Assembly (NCBI GenBank): GCA_029990175.1
Contig: JARKIP010000065.1
Location: 9,490,501 to 9,554,500 of the forward strand
Length of the DNA stretch: 64,000 nucleotides
Direction: 5' to 3'
Source: Petunia secreta
Taxonomy: Eukaryota; Streptophyta; Magnoliopsida; Solanales; Solanaceae
Positions 1 to 11,220 of the stretch are shown in pieces. The notes beneath the pieces were generated by a model. The model saw only the letters and a program-made list of their open reading frames with translations, was not told the origin of the DNA and ran no database searches. The translations under genes were made by a program, and so were the position numbers. Position 1 is the first letter of the stretch. Each line of letters opens with the position of its first letter.

Positions 1-161
1 TCAAATACAAACCTTGGGAGTTGATTGGTTAGATAAATTAGTTAGAATAACAACTAGATTTCGAGTGTTCCCTGTGGGATTCGACCTCGGGACTTTAAGT
101 ACCGAGCTATATTTGCTGTGACTGCTTAGTCTCTTTTATAGGTCATAGTTGGGCGTCATCA
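1..161 (+). mobile_element. Right end of an Athila-like LTR (partial, runs off the window)
   Basis: The stretch contains a phrase (bases about 75-100, a 'ccctgtgggattcgacctcg' block) that resembles the downstream end of Athila-type LTRs; the Athila-like element at 58972-60197 has the equivalent 'cgtgggaacgatactc' block near its LTR end. It ends in GTCATCA at 155-161, compatible with an LTR terminating in CA. From 162 the sequence reads as the minus-strand LTR of Ogre-C. I infer a younger Athila-like element inserted in the Ogre-C LTR; its body lies left of the window. The start of the LTR and a target-site duplication cannot be seen. Confidence 0.4.
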
Positions 162-315
162 AGTATCAAGCCTTCTTCTCCAGAAAGATTTCCAGAAAAG
201 GATTAGAAGAGGTCCCAGAAGTGAAACTGTACTCCCTTAGAATTTTCTTTCAGTTTTCTTTTTGTGCAGGGAATATATCCTTGTGAAGTGTGTGTGTGAG
301 TGAAAAGAAGACATG

Positions 316-323
316 TTTATATA
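316..323 (-). promoter_or_regulatory. TATA box of the Ogre-C LTR promoter
   Basis: TATATAAA on the minus strand, at the position of the TATAAAAA motif in the other Ogre-like LTRs of the window and followed by a purine/pyrimidine-rich leader. Promoter activity is inferred, not shown. Confidence 0.45.
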
Positions 324-1505
324 GTTGTGGGGTGGGGAATCAAAATTTGCACGGGTAAAGTAAAAAGTAATAGGGTCAACAGCTTTCTAGAATTAAAAAT
401 ATACACACATAGGTTTATTTTCAAAATATAGTTCAATTAGCATCCCAAGATTTAAAGTATACCAAAATAGATTCCTCCCTTACACCTTAACAAGTGTCTA
501 TGTTCAGAATCAGGATTTCCCACTAATTTAGACTCGAAAATCACCCTAATATAGGTTAATCAAAGCCCTTAGATTAAGGTAAAACAAATCATAATAGTTA
601 TGCTCTTCCCCTTTTGATTTCCAATAGCATCTAGGTTCACGCTAGTAGTACAAACCTAATTAATATTCCCAGAAACAGTCAATCATTTCAACAAGATTAC
701 AATCAATTCCTAATTGATATTTTTCCAATAACCAGAATCCAATACAAACCACCAATTCAAAAACCATCCTCAATCAAACCATTCCAGTTTTAGCTAAGTA
801 ATCAGGCATATTAACAATCAAATGGTCGAAATACTTTGTCTAGGATCGACTTAGGTTGCAGTGATGGTGATAAGTAACATATGTATCAAAAATGTTAAAT
901 TCAGAACACACAAGCAAAGACAAAGCAATCTTCTCATTTAGTTCAGTAAAAATAAATAATAAAGTAGTTTCCCCCTTCAATTAGTCGACTAACAATATTA
1001 ACAATGTCATACTCAGATAATACTAGGCAAATTCAGGCATGTAGACAAACATTCGTTGCTAAGACAGTGAAGTGATTCAAAAATGCCATTTTGCGCATTT
1101 TACTAATTAATGAATGAATCAACCATGTTATCATGCTAAAAGGATAGACAATTTCGAGTTTAGCATCACTTAGATTCAGAAAATAAATAGGGAAAATAAA
1201 TAGGGTTTTAGGGTTACCGTTTCTACATCGGAGTCGGGTCAATCTCGACCCGTCTCAAACGTGTTTGTGTGAGGGGGTTTCCTCCTTTAGTATCGATCAT
1301 GCCATGATCTCTGTTTAGTCGTGAATAGAATATTTTCCAGGCACAGAAGCTCCCATCGACGAGGAGTCAATTTGACCTTTGTTCGAATGTCTACAAAAGC
1401 GTATAGGTTTTGTAGCGGATGGAGAATGGAACACGATGATACCATTTTCTTTGAATTTATCCGGTTAAATCAACCGTAAAATGACGTAATCAGTGGAAGC
1501 TTTGT

Positions 1506-1530
1506 GAGAGAGAGAGAGAGAGTGTGTGTG
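1506..1530. repeat. (GA)n/(TG)n microsatellite in the Ogre-C LTR
   Basis: A run of GA dinucleotides passing into TG dinucleotides. On the LTR sense strand it is the CT-rich tract often seen in plant promoters and leaders. Confidence 0.8.
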
Positions 1531-2095
1531 AGTCGGCTGAGCGTGAGAGGAAAATGAGGGGTCTTTTAGGGTTTTGGGGGGGTGGAGTGTAGTTAAAATA
1601 GGAAACTATTATCTTGGCCGTTGGATCTATTGCTTGGACGGCTAGGATTTAGACACGTAGGCGCAGAGGCAGCAAAAACAAGCTGATGTGTATGTGTGTG
1701 TACGCGTATACGTGTACATATGTATATATTGTATAAAATGGCATAAAATATGTATAAAGTATGTATAAAATACGTATAAATGTGTAGAAAAATTGCAAAA
1801 TTAATTTAAAATGTTATAATGATCTAAATAAATGTAGAAAATATTAATGTGAGATTTGGAATAATTTTGAGCAATTTTGTTGAAAATAATGTAATTGCGA
1901 AAATTCTTAACAAAACGTGCGAATTTTGTAAATGGCCGTAGTTTGCGCAGGTATTTTGAAAATAGCCTAATTGATGTGCTTGTGTGAAGTAATGACTTTG
2001 AATAGGGGTGAGTGTGGGGTAATCATGTGGCTATCAGTGCAATTTTGTCTAAATAATGGCTATTGAAACAAGAGGGACAAAATTAGGTGTCAACA

Positions 2096-2111
2096 GCTGC
2101 CCCTCTTTGCC
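2096..2111 (-). other. Polypurine tract of Ogre-C
   Basis: On the minus strand this reads GGCAAAGAGGGGCAGC and lies directly against the TGTTGACACC start of the 3' LTR, the expected site of plus-strand priming. The same 16 bases abut the LTR of Ogre-A at 56324-56339, which supports the assignment. Confidence 0.85.
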
Positions 2112-2394
2112 CGGGGATGATGAAAGAGTCTTCGGGCAAAGATGTTGACAGAACGACTAATTTTGTCACGACTCTAGAGAAATGCTTATGGTTTGCGAGA
2201 ATTGTCGAGGCTTAAATCCCAATATTCACGTTGCTAGATTGTATATCCTGCAATAAAGGTGAGTCTGCAAAATAGTGTGTGTATAAACATATGTAAAACG
2301 TACCTTCCCGTTAGGCTGGATTATCTTTCTAGGATTCTTGACCATGTGTAGGTGTGTCAGTTATGTCTGACTGTGTATCCTTTGCTGAGCCAAG
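2112..2394 (-). other. 3' UTR of Ogre-C between PPT and satellite array
   Basis: Non-coding sequence matching the same interval of Ogre-A (about 56340-56610), including a 'gggcaaag' block just inside the PPT. No open frame or RNA gene is recognised. Confidence 0.6.
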
Positions 2395-2995
2395 TGTCAA
2401 ATTAGACATCGGGCTGTGTAACCTCAATCGATGCGTTGGGCTGTGTACTCTCCGCAAGAAATAAAAAGACAGAATCTACATCGGGCTGTGTACCCTCAGT
2501 CGATGCATCGGGCTGTGTACCCTTTACTAATTTAAAATGACATAATCGACATTGGGCTGTGTACCCTCAGTTGACTCATCGGGCTGTGTACCCTCAGCTA
2601 ATTTAAAATGACATAATCGACATCGGGCTGTGTACCCTAAGTCGATGCATCAGGCTGTGTACCCTCAGTCGACGCATCGGGCTGTGTACCCTTTGCTAAT
2701 TTAAAATGACATTATCGACATTGGGCTATGTACCCTCAGTCAATGCATCGGGCTGTGTGTACCCTCAGCTAATTTAAAATGACGTAATCGACATCGGGCT
2801 GTGTACCCTCAGTCGACGCATCGGGCTGTGTACCCTCAACTAATTTAAAATGACATAATCAACATCGGGTTGTGTACCCTCAGTCGACGCATTGGGCTGT
2901 GTACCCTCAACTAATTTAAAAATGACATAATCGACATCGGGCTGTGTACCCTCAGCTAATTTAAAATGACATAATCGACATCGGGCTGTGTACCC
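2395..2995 (-). repeat. 3' UTR tandem-repeat array of Ogre-C, left part
   Basis: Tandem copies of a composite unit of about 71 bp, made of a 27-bp and a 44-bp subunit that share a 20-bp core (GGGCTGTGTACCCTCAG region). The longer subunit carries a 'ctaatttaaaatgacataatcgac' type spacer. The array is interrupted at 2995 by Ogre-1 and resumes at 15149. Tandem repeats in the 3' UTR are a known feature of Tat-lineage elements and can seed genomic satellites. Confidence 0.9.
2991..2995. other. Target-site duplication of Ogre-1, left copy (TACCC)
   Basis: TACCC immediately precedes the TGTTGACACC start of the Ogre-1 5' LTR. The same five bases follow its 3' LTR at 15149-15153, and the satellite repeat phase resumes there. 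Confidence 0.9.
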
Positions 2996-5900
2996 TGTTG
3001 ACACCCAATTTTGTCCCTCTTATTTTTAAAATCAATAGTTTTCAAATTTTACACACGATTGTGTATCCACTCTTGCCTCGTCCATTTCATTCAAATGATC
3101 TTTTAATAAAAACCTGACAATCGAGGCTATTTTCAAAAGCATCACCTCAAACCGTAGCCATTTTTACAATTTCTGCAATTACCCTTATTTTGATAAAATT
3201 ACCCAATCCATTTCAAATCCTAAAATACACTTTTCTATATGCGTCCTAGCCATTTTGATGCTTTATATTATTTCCATAATTTTCCTACGATTTTATACAT
3301 ATTTTATACAAGTTTTATACCTATTTTATACTAAATTATGCCCAATATACACTATATATATACACTCCATACGTACACTTCACACACCCTCACTTATCAA
3401 CATAGACGCCACCTCAGCGCCAGCTCACGCCTATGTGGCTTGATCCTAGCCCTCAATTCCTTTGATCCAACGGCTGAAAACATTCTTTCCTTTTTAATTA
3501 CCAAACAACCCCAAAACCCTACCCCTTCCATTTCATTTTTCCCTCTCCTCTCATCCGCTTCTCTTTATTCTCTCTCATTCGTGACCTTGACTATGCTCTG
3601 TTATGGCAATTTCCTGGCTACTACCACCAGCAAAACAAGAAGTAAATAGCATCATCTTGTTCCTCTCGACCTCCGCCACAAAGCCCTTGCAATGATTTGT
3701 CCATTTCAGAAAGTCAACATGCGACTTCACATGACTGTCGTCGGCGAGGAAATCCCGGCAAAATTTTGGTAAGACCTGAACTTTACAAACTGAAAAAAGG
3801 GGAAAAATCCCCACGCATGTATAATCGAAGTAGGGTCAAAATTCCAACCCGACTCCGATGCTAAACGGGTAATCTCTGATCCTTTTGTTTGATTGTTAAC
3901 CTGCCTAAATTTGCCTATCTCTTCCCATGTTAACATGACTGGTGATTATTTTACAATTGGTTAGGGTAAAATTTGTGAAATTATTAATCTCCATCCGTTT
4001 CATTAAGTTTGAATAATGATTATTGCCTGAGTTTGTTGTGAGCATGACTTATGTCCTGAAACATCTTAGCTAACGTGCAAACTTGAAATTTATTGCAGTT
4101 TGAGGGGATTAACATGTTCATTCATGTTAGTTATAGTATGTTTGACCCCTTTTCTGCGAATGCATAATTGTCGTGACTGTATGTTTGTAATTTGAATGGG
4201 TAACCTATCTTGCATACTTAGAAGGATTTTAGGGGATTGGAGTCAGATTTTTTATTGATATTTGAAAGAGGAAAATATTTTGCTTGATTGGTCCGAGATT
4301 AGTTGAAATTTTCAATTGATTTTAAGCCTAAAATAAGCCTAACGGATTGATTTTGAACCTGGACAATACTATATGAAAGGGAAGGAAAACTATTTTTGTC
4401 TTGACCTCTGATTTGCCCTAGACTTAGGAATTGAGGGATTTATATTGGGTAAACTTATTTGATTGATTTCCCATAACTATCGAAACAATATTACCTTGCC
4501 TTTTTGTCTCCTTCTACCCGTTTGAAATTTGAGCCCTTACCCTTACCTATAAAAACATTGTCTTCTCTCATTCATTGACACAACTGTCTATGCACTAACA
4601 CATAAGCACACAGCATACACACAAAAGAAAAGGGAAAACATAGCTCTTTTACAGGAAGAAGAAAGCTGTAGAACACTCTCATGGAGCTTGATCTCTTCTA
4701 TGAATTTTCTGGAAAGAAACTGTTTGCTTGGTTCTGCTTTTTTTTTTTTTTGCAAATCCTAATCAATCTACACACTGTTTTCTTTGCTCTCTCACTGTCA
4801 AAAGGTACTTTTCTTTTCCTGGTTACTCACTGCATGATTGCTTCTCTATCTACTTATGTTTGAATGAGTATATTTGTCTCATCCCACCACTGTTTGGCAT
4901 CACTCTGAACTGTTTAGGCTTAAACACTGCATGCTTAGACTCTGTTCTGATAATCTATGTTAACCCTGCCCAGTTAAGAGATCCAATAAGGATCATGCTC
5001 ACTTTTGTTAAGAACAGGGACATGGTTCATGTTTTATTGGTCAGGCCCTCTGCCTTGGACAAAGACCTCAACTCAAGCTTCCCCCTTTCCCTTTCCTGGC
5101 TAACCTTATGCATGCAGGTTGTTTGAATGGCCTTAGATGGGCCAAACCATGTTCTAATGACTACATGGTAATCCTTAAAACTTAAAAGGGTCAGTGGTTG
5201 AACCTTCTTAAGTTGATTATGATACTAAGGTGTTGGAACTGTGGAGTTGTGACTGCATACTTAACCCGACTTTGACTTTAGAGAACAGGAATTCTTTTAA
5301 ACTTATGCTTCTTCCCATAGAAACTGTCCCCCACTATGTGAATTCTGACTTGGAATCCTATTTGTAATCTATTAACACAGGGAACACAGTTGTTAGACTG
5401 TGTTATTGCTATTCAGGGGCCTATTTCTTAACCCCTACTTCTATATGTTGCAGCATGGTAGGTTTCAATCTCCTTAAAACAGCTTGACGTGCATATGAAA
5501 TCATACAGGTTGTTTTTAAAACTTTCAGCCTGGCTCCGTTAAAGTGTCTTAAACAGTTCCTAAAACTGAAACTTGAAAGCATGCTTATTTTGTGATTGAA
5601 TCTGAAACTTAACCCGAAACATGGGCCAAAAATGGTTTTCAAAAACTGAATCTGCCCCTCTTTTACATAAATAGATTGGGCCAAAAATTGTTTTCAAAAA
5701 GGGTCCTTTACGTGCCTAAAACTGATTTTGACTTATCTAACGCTCCTATACACGGTGTAAAAAATGCTTGGGGTCATTTATACACTTTAAAGTATATTTG
5801 TAAAGTATAACTATCACTTAGTCATGAATTTGCATGTTTTATACCTATAAGTATCTATACTTTATATGCGACAGACTTTGTTTGCATTTATGTGCTTCCG

Positions 5901-6619
5901 TGACACCCGTTTTAAAAAACAGCACCTTCACATTATACATTTCTCCAAATATGACCCTTACACAAAATGGGCCATTAAGGTTAGGGCTCGACAATTAATG
6001 ACGAGCCGCACTGACCCTAAATGACCAACATTTTGTTTTAAAACAACCCCTCTTTTTTGATTTTGCTAAAATCTGAATTTTATTTGCAAAGTAGACTATT
6101 TATGCAAATTGTTTTAAGTGTGCGAATTGCATATATAAGCTGAAATTGAACAGCCCTTTGCATGTTAAAACTTGTTTACGATTAGGCATTATATTAGCAA
6201 GCCCTAAAATGCGATTAGGCTTACATATAGGCCGTATATGAAATCTATTGATATAAGTGTAACTGTATATACATATTACATTTTTTGAATCAAGTGCTAT
6301 ATTAAACTTCCCAAGTTGGTATTTATGATGATATATACTCTTTTTATCCCAAAACATAGACTCGGACGGGAACCACCTTTCGTGGGACTCAGGGAAGTGC
6401 CTTACACCTTCTTTCTCGAGTTATTTGGACTTCTTACCCATATAGAATCTTTGGAATGGACTAGTTAACTTATTGAACTTGACCTTAGATACTTAGGTGA
6501 CCTAATATGCCTTAGAAACTATGTTAGGTGGTGACTCCAACATCTAAACTCAAACGAGTTCACCCAGTCAAATCCGAAACCCGACTCGCCTCGAGTTGAG
6601 TCCAAAATTGGGTATGACA
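2996..6619 (+). repeat. 5' LTR of Ogre-1
   Basis: The LTR is 3624 bp and bounded by TGTTGAC...ATGACA. It contains an AT-rich start with repeated 'tttatac' motifs, a TATA box at 4548-4555, a T-run at 4738-4751 and a conserved end block (6360-6619) shared with all Ogre-like LTR ends here. It differs from the Ogre-1 3' LTR by scattered substitutions and indels; for example it lacks about 20 bp around 5755 that both the Ogre-1 3' LTR (14265-14290) and Ogre-A keep. That indicates an old insertion. Predicted peptides such as 4728-5126 also occur in other LTR copies but have no recognisable domain. Confidence 0.9.
4548..4555 (+). promoter_or_regulatory. TATA box of the Ogre-1 5' LTR
   Basis: TATAAAAA, conserved in the Ogre-A LTR (54914-54921, minus strand) and in the two LTR copies near 44223 and 50269. 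It probably marks the U3/R boundary region; transcription is inferred. Confidence 0.5.
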
Positions 6620-6622
6620 GAA

Positions 6623-6640
6623 TGGCGACTCTGCTGGGGA
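6623..6640 (+). other. Primer binding site of Ogre-1
   Basis: TGGCGACTCTGCTGGGGA lies three bases after the 5' LTR end. It begins TGG, as expected for pairing with a tRNA 3' CCA. The sequence fits the Arg-tRNA priming described for Ogre-type elements; the exact tRNA was not checked. The same PBS occurs in Ogre-C at 27721-27738. Confidence 0.85.
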
Positions 6641-7278
6641 TACTCAAAATCCTAACCACAACGAGTCTTTACTTTTGAGACTTATTTAATTATTATTTTG
6701 CTTTTCATATTATTATTATCGTACTAACTTGGTTTCCTTTTTTGTTTTTCTTTTTACTTTATTTATTTATTGTATTGAATTTGAATTTTAACGTGACATT
6801 TTGCATATTTCACTCATATTCCCCTACTCCTGAAAAACGACACTTTACACACACATGGCGATTACGTGGATCCCACAGTCACTTCACCACCAAACCACCT
6901 TTTAGGAGGGACATCTTGGAATATAGTTGGTCCGTGGTACAACCAACCATTCCAAATGATCCCACTCCTTGGCCGTCCGCCTTAGAGAATCGTGTCTAGA
7001 ATTACACCACTCTTTTAATGTAATGAGCATGCATTATGCCATTGGAAGGGCTGCCCGTGAGCCGGCTAGTCTTCAACTTATCCAAATTACCTAAACGGGT
7101 TTTCGACCCTAAGGGGACGTATGGACATGCTTATGTATTTGAGAGAAAAGAAAAAAAAAAGAAAAGAGAGAGAAATAGAGTGAAACGAGAATGAAAATGC
7201 ATTTTGATTTGTCCAATTATTCTCAAAGGGGTTGGTTTTTTTTTAGTCTCCTATTTTTCTTTATTTTTTTAGGTCACA
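6641..7278 (+). other. Leader of Ogre-1 between PBS and ORF1a
   Basis: Untranslated leader with a purine-rich stretch at 7139-7195 and a pyrimidine tract with AG (about 7240-7272) just before the ORF1a ATG. The latter could act as a 3' splice site, but that is a guess. The same layout is present in Ogre-C at 27081-27720. Predicted peptides in it are not conserved. Confidence 0.6.
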
Positions 7279-8816
7279 ATGAGTCAAAAGTTTCATCATT
7301 TTGGAATGACTATGGTCACACCTCCTTTCTTAACTAGTTGGTGGAGTAACTTATCACTGGGAGAGCAAACCGAAGTACGTCAACACTTGGGTCATTTGGT
7401 TTCACTATTGGAAATGGAACTGTGTAGGGAGATGATTGAAGCGTCAGTGTCATTTTGAGATGAAGAATTGAATGTGTTTAGGTTTGGGGATGTCGAATTA
7501 ACGCCTTTGTTGGGAGAAATAGGGGGGTTTGTGTCACAGTCGGGGTTAGACAAACATCGTTGGCAAGGGGGTAGCATACTAGCATCCAGTGTCCCCACAA
7601 CTGAAGAGTTTCATGAAAAGTTAGGGATGGTAGCAAGTGTGGATGTACAATTTTTGCAACAAAAGAAGATCCCCTTTTCCTACTTCTATACTCGGTTTGG
7701 GTATTTGAGTGCGTTCAACAATCATAAGAAAGAGTTCGAGTCCAATGGCGATTGGAGGAGAGCTAGACCACTTGCATTTGCCATTTGTTTCTTAGGAGTA
7801 AGGGTGTTCCCCGAGAGTTCAAGTCATGACATATGTTCGAGACTTGTCATGGTAGCCGATGCGGTATTCAACGGAATTGACGGTTATCATTATACCATAG
7901 TTCCTATGATAGTAGCAGACATTTATCGGGCTTTGGGTTGTTGCGAAAAAGGAGCGAAATATTTCCAAGGGTGCAATATTCTACTACAAGCATAGTTCAA
8001 GGAACATTTGAGGAAAGCGAGGGGTGTGCAAGCATTTTCCAAGCTGGCTGCTTACAACTACTTGATTAGGGAACGATATGGAGTTTCAAAACTCAAACAA
8101 CCAAGCAGCATAGAAATATTGGTAAGATTGTTTGAAATCATAACGGAGGACTCAATTTAGTGGATGTTGACTTGGTTTCCTTCATCAGATTTCATCATTA
8201 GTTCTGAGAAGGAATCCTTTGTGATACTTATGGGGTTAAGAGGTGTCCAACCTTACTAACCGTTAAGAGTGATGAGGCAAGCAGGGAGGAAGCAAATCAT
8301 ACCATTGATACCAGACACGAAAGACTATCAGTTTGATTACACTGGAGATGTTGTTCCGAGGGTCAAAAGGATTAGAAAATCATGGGTAGGAAGACAAGTC
8401 ATGGGAGAAGCATCGCTAGCACCCGATAGATACAACGCTAGAAGCGAACAAAACTACAAAAGCTGGTTATGCTCTAGTATAAAGGGAAATTGGTAGTGGG
8501 GCCAAGTCGAGGAAATAACATAAGAGATCATGAGGTAGATGCTCAAATTCAATACCGAGAGTTCATGCTGAAAGCTGTCAAAATGGATAAAGAGAACAAA
8601 GAAGAAATCGAAGTGTGGAAGAAACGTACATTAGAGCTAGAGGAACAGATAGAGGCATTAGAAACAAAACTCGAGCAATGGAACTCGGAGTGTGCAGAGA
8701 TAGACATCCTACACTTGGTAGCGGCCAAAGGATACTTAACCAAAGCTATGGAAGAATTCAAGGAGATCACACGAGAAGCAAAGTGGGCCAAGATGGAAAA
8801 GGAGCGTGCTGCCTAG
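7279..8816 (+). pseudogene. ORF1a of Ogre-1: plant-mobile-domain-like protein with coiled-coil tail (broken)
   Basis: The start ATG at 7279 aligns with the Ogre-C start at 27080. The N-terminal part has 'WWSNLSLGEQ', then 'VFRFGDVELTPLLGEIGG', 'YTRFGYLSAF', 'FLGVRVFPES' and a 'YRALGCC...CNILLQ' block. This order (aromatic strand, E-L-P-L-x-E-x-G-G, then a late LLQ-W block) resembles the aminotransferase-like plant mobile domain found in extra ORFs of Tat elements. From about 8490 the product is a charged heptad-like coiled coil ending in 'EKERAA'. Breaks are a TGG-to-TGA stop at 7456-7458, a TGG-to-TAG stop near 7993, further stops around 8158 and 8258, and a frame change before 8490. ORF1b downstream is a paralogue. 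Confidence 0.75.
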
Positions 8817-9144
8817 TCAAAATGTCATTTTACTTCCTCTCTTGTATTTTAGTTTATCATGTACTGATTTTCAAAATTTTGGGAAATTTATGAGAATAAT
8901 TAGCTAGAAAATGCGTATTCATTTTCTTTGCATAATGACAAACATAGGAAGGCTATACGCCCTTGGCACGTAATAGTCCATTAGTAAACCTACGCCAAGT
9001 GTCAAAAGGGTTTTTTAAACCCGAAAATGACAAATTGCATGGATTCGAAGAAATGTTTGCACAAAACATTGATCGTTTGTTTAAACATGATCAAGACTAT
9101 AAGAATGTTTTAGTCTTTACCTTTTCTTGTTTTGTTTTGAAACT
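8817..9144 (+). other. Spacer between ORF1a and ORF1b of Ogre-1
   Basis: AT-rich, non-coding, with a counterpart in Ogre-C (25202-25548). It ends with a T-rich stretch before the ORF1b ATG that could be a splice acceptor region; this is not established. Confidence 0.55.
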
Positions 9145-10762
9145 ATGGCTGCAAGAGGTACACTCCAATTTGAGATCGTTTCCCGACCGCCTCATTTGAT
9201 AAGACTTTGGTGGGAAGATTTGGCCATTGTCAGCAAAGTTCATGTTCAAAAGGTGCTGGGGGAATTGGTGGCTCTCAAGGCCTACACTACCATGCCTGGA
9301 TTGGTAGAGGCTGCCACACACTTTTGGGACTACAAAAGCGCGGTTTTTCATTTCAACGGTTTTGAGTTGGCGCCAATGTTGGAAGAATTTGGGGGACAAG
9401 CAGGGTTAGAGCCTGGACTCGAGACTATGATGTATCCCCGAGACGTGGATCCTAAGGAGTTCATTGAACTTCCCGGTGCTCCTTATGATCCGTGTGTCGA
9501 AGGAGTGCATGATGGGAAGGTCACCTTGGAATACTTACATTCTAGGTTTGGAGATCCAACACTTAGGCATGATTGGACTGGGGCATGGGAAATTCAAGAC
9601 TGGGAGTTGACTGAATCCAATGCTTTCATCGTCGCCTTTCTAGGAAGCATGATTTTCCCCGAGAAGGGAGGAAAGATCGACATAAGGTTGGGAAGAGTGG
9701 TAGAGGGGTTACGCAAAGGTGCTTTCAAACATCAAGTAAGCTTAGTTCCAATAATCCTCGGGGAAGTTTACCGGGCTCTAACCAAATGTAGAAGAGGAGG
9801 AGACTTCTTCGAGGAGTGCAACCTATTGCTGCAAATATGGTTGATAGAGCATTTGCATAGCATCCCTGTCAGTCCTGTAGAACTAAAACCATCTTGGAAC
9901 GGAGGGATCTATTCACATAGCACCCGTATGGCTGGGACAACGGCATAGGAAGATCCTGCAAACATGGAGGGGTGGTACACCAAGTTCGAGGAGTTACAAG
10001 AGGTGCAATGGGTGACTGAGAACTGCGCTGGCTTTGTTGTTTCCATACAAGGTCAAGACATCACTTTTCCTGACATTGATTGGATTCCGAGGAACTCATC
10101 ACTATGTTCCTCTAAGAATCCTCCGACAAGTGGGAATGACACAACAAATGCCACAATTAACTAAAGGGAGAAGCTTCAACGTTGATATAAAGGACATTGA
10201 ACATCCGATGGTTGGCACTATATTGACAATGTGGGAGAAGAGGCTCACTATGCAGTTTTGTCGAGGTCGAGACAGTAGGGTGGACCCCACAGCTACTCTA
10301 ACCTATCCTCAATGGCTCAGTGAAAATAAGGCAAGATTCTGGTCCAAGACTATACTTAAAAGGAAAGCCAAAGCTCCAAATGCTGTTGAAAAATACAAGA
10401 AGTTGAAACACGAGTTTGACCAAAGAAAGATGGACTTAAGGGTGACACAAGAAAGGGAGATGAGGAGACAATACAAGGATAAGATCAAAAGGGATGAACT
10501 CAAGTATTGGACCGGCAAGGTCATGACTGCAAGGCAAGCTGCTGGGAATTTACAAGATTTGCTCAAAGGGTGGGGAGAGTATCTTAAGTCGGTACCACTG
10601 GAAGAAAAGGAAGCAAAGGGAATAGAAATCTGTGAGTTCTTCATAAAAGCTCTGGGTGACATGGAGGCTAGGAAAGATCTGATGTAGACATTTGCTCTTA
10701 TGAGTTTGGTTCACAAACCCAAGGAGGAGAAGGGAAGGGAAGATGCTGGAGCTGATGTTTGA
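9145..10762 (+). pseudogene. ORF1b of Ogre-1: second plant-mobile-domain-like protein (broken)
   Basis: ATG at 9145 ('MAARGTLQFEIV'), matching the Ogre-C start at 25201. It shares with ORF1a the blocks 'VFHFNGFELAPMLEEFGG', 'LHSRFGD', 'AFLGSMIFPE', 'VYRAL' and 'CNLLLQIW', and a coiled-coil region (about 10370-10680, rich in K/E/R). The two are therefore paralogues sharing a fold similar to the plant mobile domain. The frame is open to a TGG-to-TAG stop at 9946-9948, shifts near 10070 and has another stop at 10685-10687. The natural end by comparison with Ogre-C is 'DAGADV' and a stop at about 10762. Function in the element is unknown. Confidence 0.75.
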
Positions 10763-11220
10763 ATCTGGAGTCTCTTTGCTTGGCACCTAGTCTAGTCGTA
10801 TCGAGTCGTCTTATCCTTTTTTTTTGTTGTTGTTGTTTTCGTTTCAATCGAGTCATCATCTTTAAATTAGTGGTCGTAATAAAGCCAAGCAAATTGAATA
10901 AAATTTTGTTATTTTGGGGTTTTAGACTGGTGATGAGTATGTTTATGCAAATAAAATGATTTGTTTAGTGCAAACGTTACTTCGAATCTACGATAGGCCC
11001 ACCTCTGGCACAAAAGAGGCCACATGCATGATAGGACGCAATTTTGTTTAAACTAACGTATAATCACATTTTACTCTTCTTGTTTTTGATGTATCAGTCC
11101 CCAAGTCCTTGATAGTTTGGTTTGTGCATTCTGGCCGCGCCGCAATGCCGGTTGAGGTCCAAAGGATCAATCCCAACACCTCCCTTGTTACCCACAAGGA
11201 CAAGGACGAGACGAAATATC
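10763..11220 (+). other. Spacer between ORF1b and gag of Ogre-1
   Basis: Non-coding, T-rich at 10818-10840, with a block 'gaggtccaaaggatcaatcc' shortly before gag that is conserved in Ogre-C (about 23165-23185). It is probably untranslated; Ogre-C lacks a usable ATG in that block, so I place the gag start downstream. Confidence 0.5.

Larger units (their letters stand above)
162..2095 (-). repeat. 3' LTR of Ogre-C (partial)
   Basis: On the minus strand the LTR starts at 2095 with TGTTGACACC and runs left. It shares with the LTR of Ogre-1 (2996 onwards) the opening block, the run of 'tttatac' motifs, the pyrimidine-rich leader and a 'cccgactccgatg' block, but is clearly diverged, so it is a different subfamily. 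It directly abuts the PPT at 2096-2111. The far part is replaced at about 161 by an Athila-like LTR end. Small open frames here, such as 1033-1242, are in non-coding LTR sequence and are not genes. Confidence 0.75.

Noticed and set aside
2395..2995. CRISPR-like spaced repeats
   Set aside because: The units are contiguous composite tandem repeats in a plant retrotransposon 3' UTR, with conserved rather than unique spacers.
3338..5126. Several 60-130 residue ORFs in the Ogre-1 LTR
   Set aside because: They lie in LTR promoter and leader sequence, vary between LTR copies and have no recognisable domain.
6623..6640. tRNA gene fragment
   Set aside because: It is a primer binding site complementary to a tRNA 3' end; no cloverleaf sequence surrounds it.
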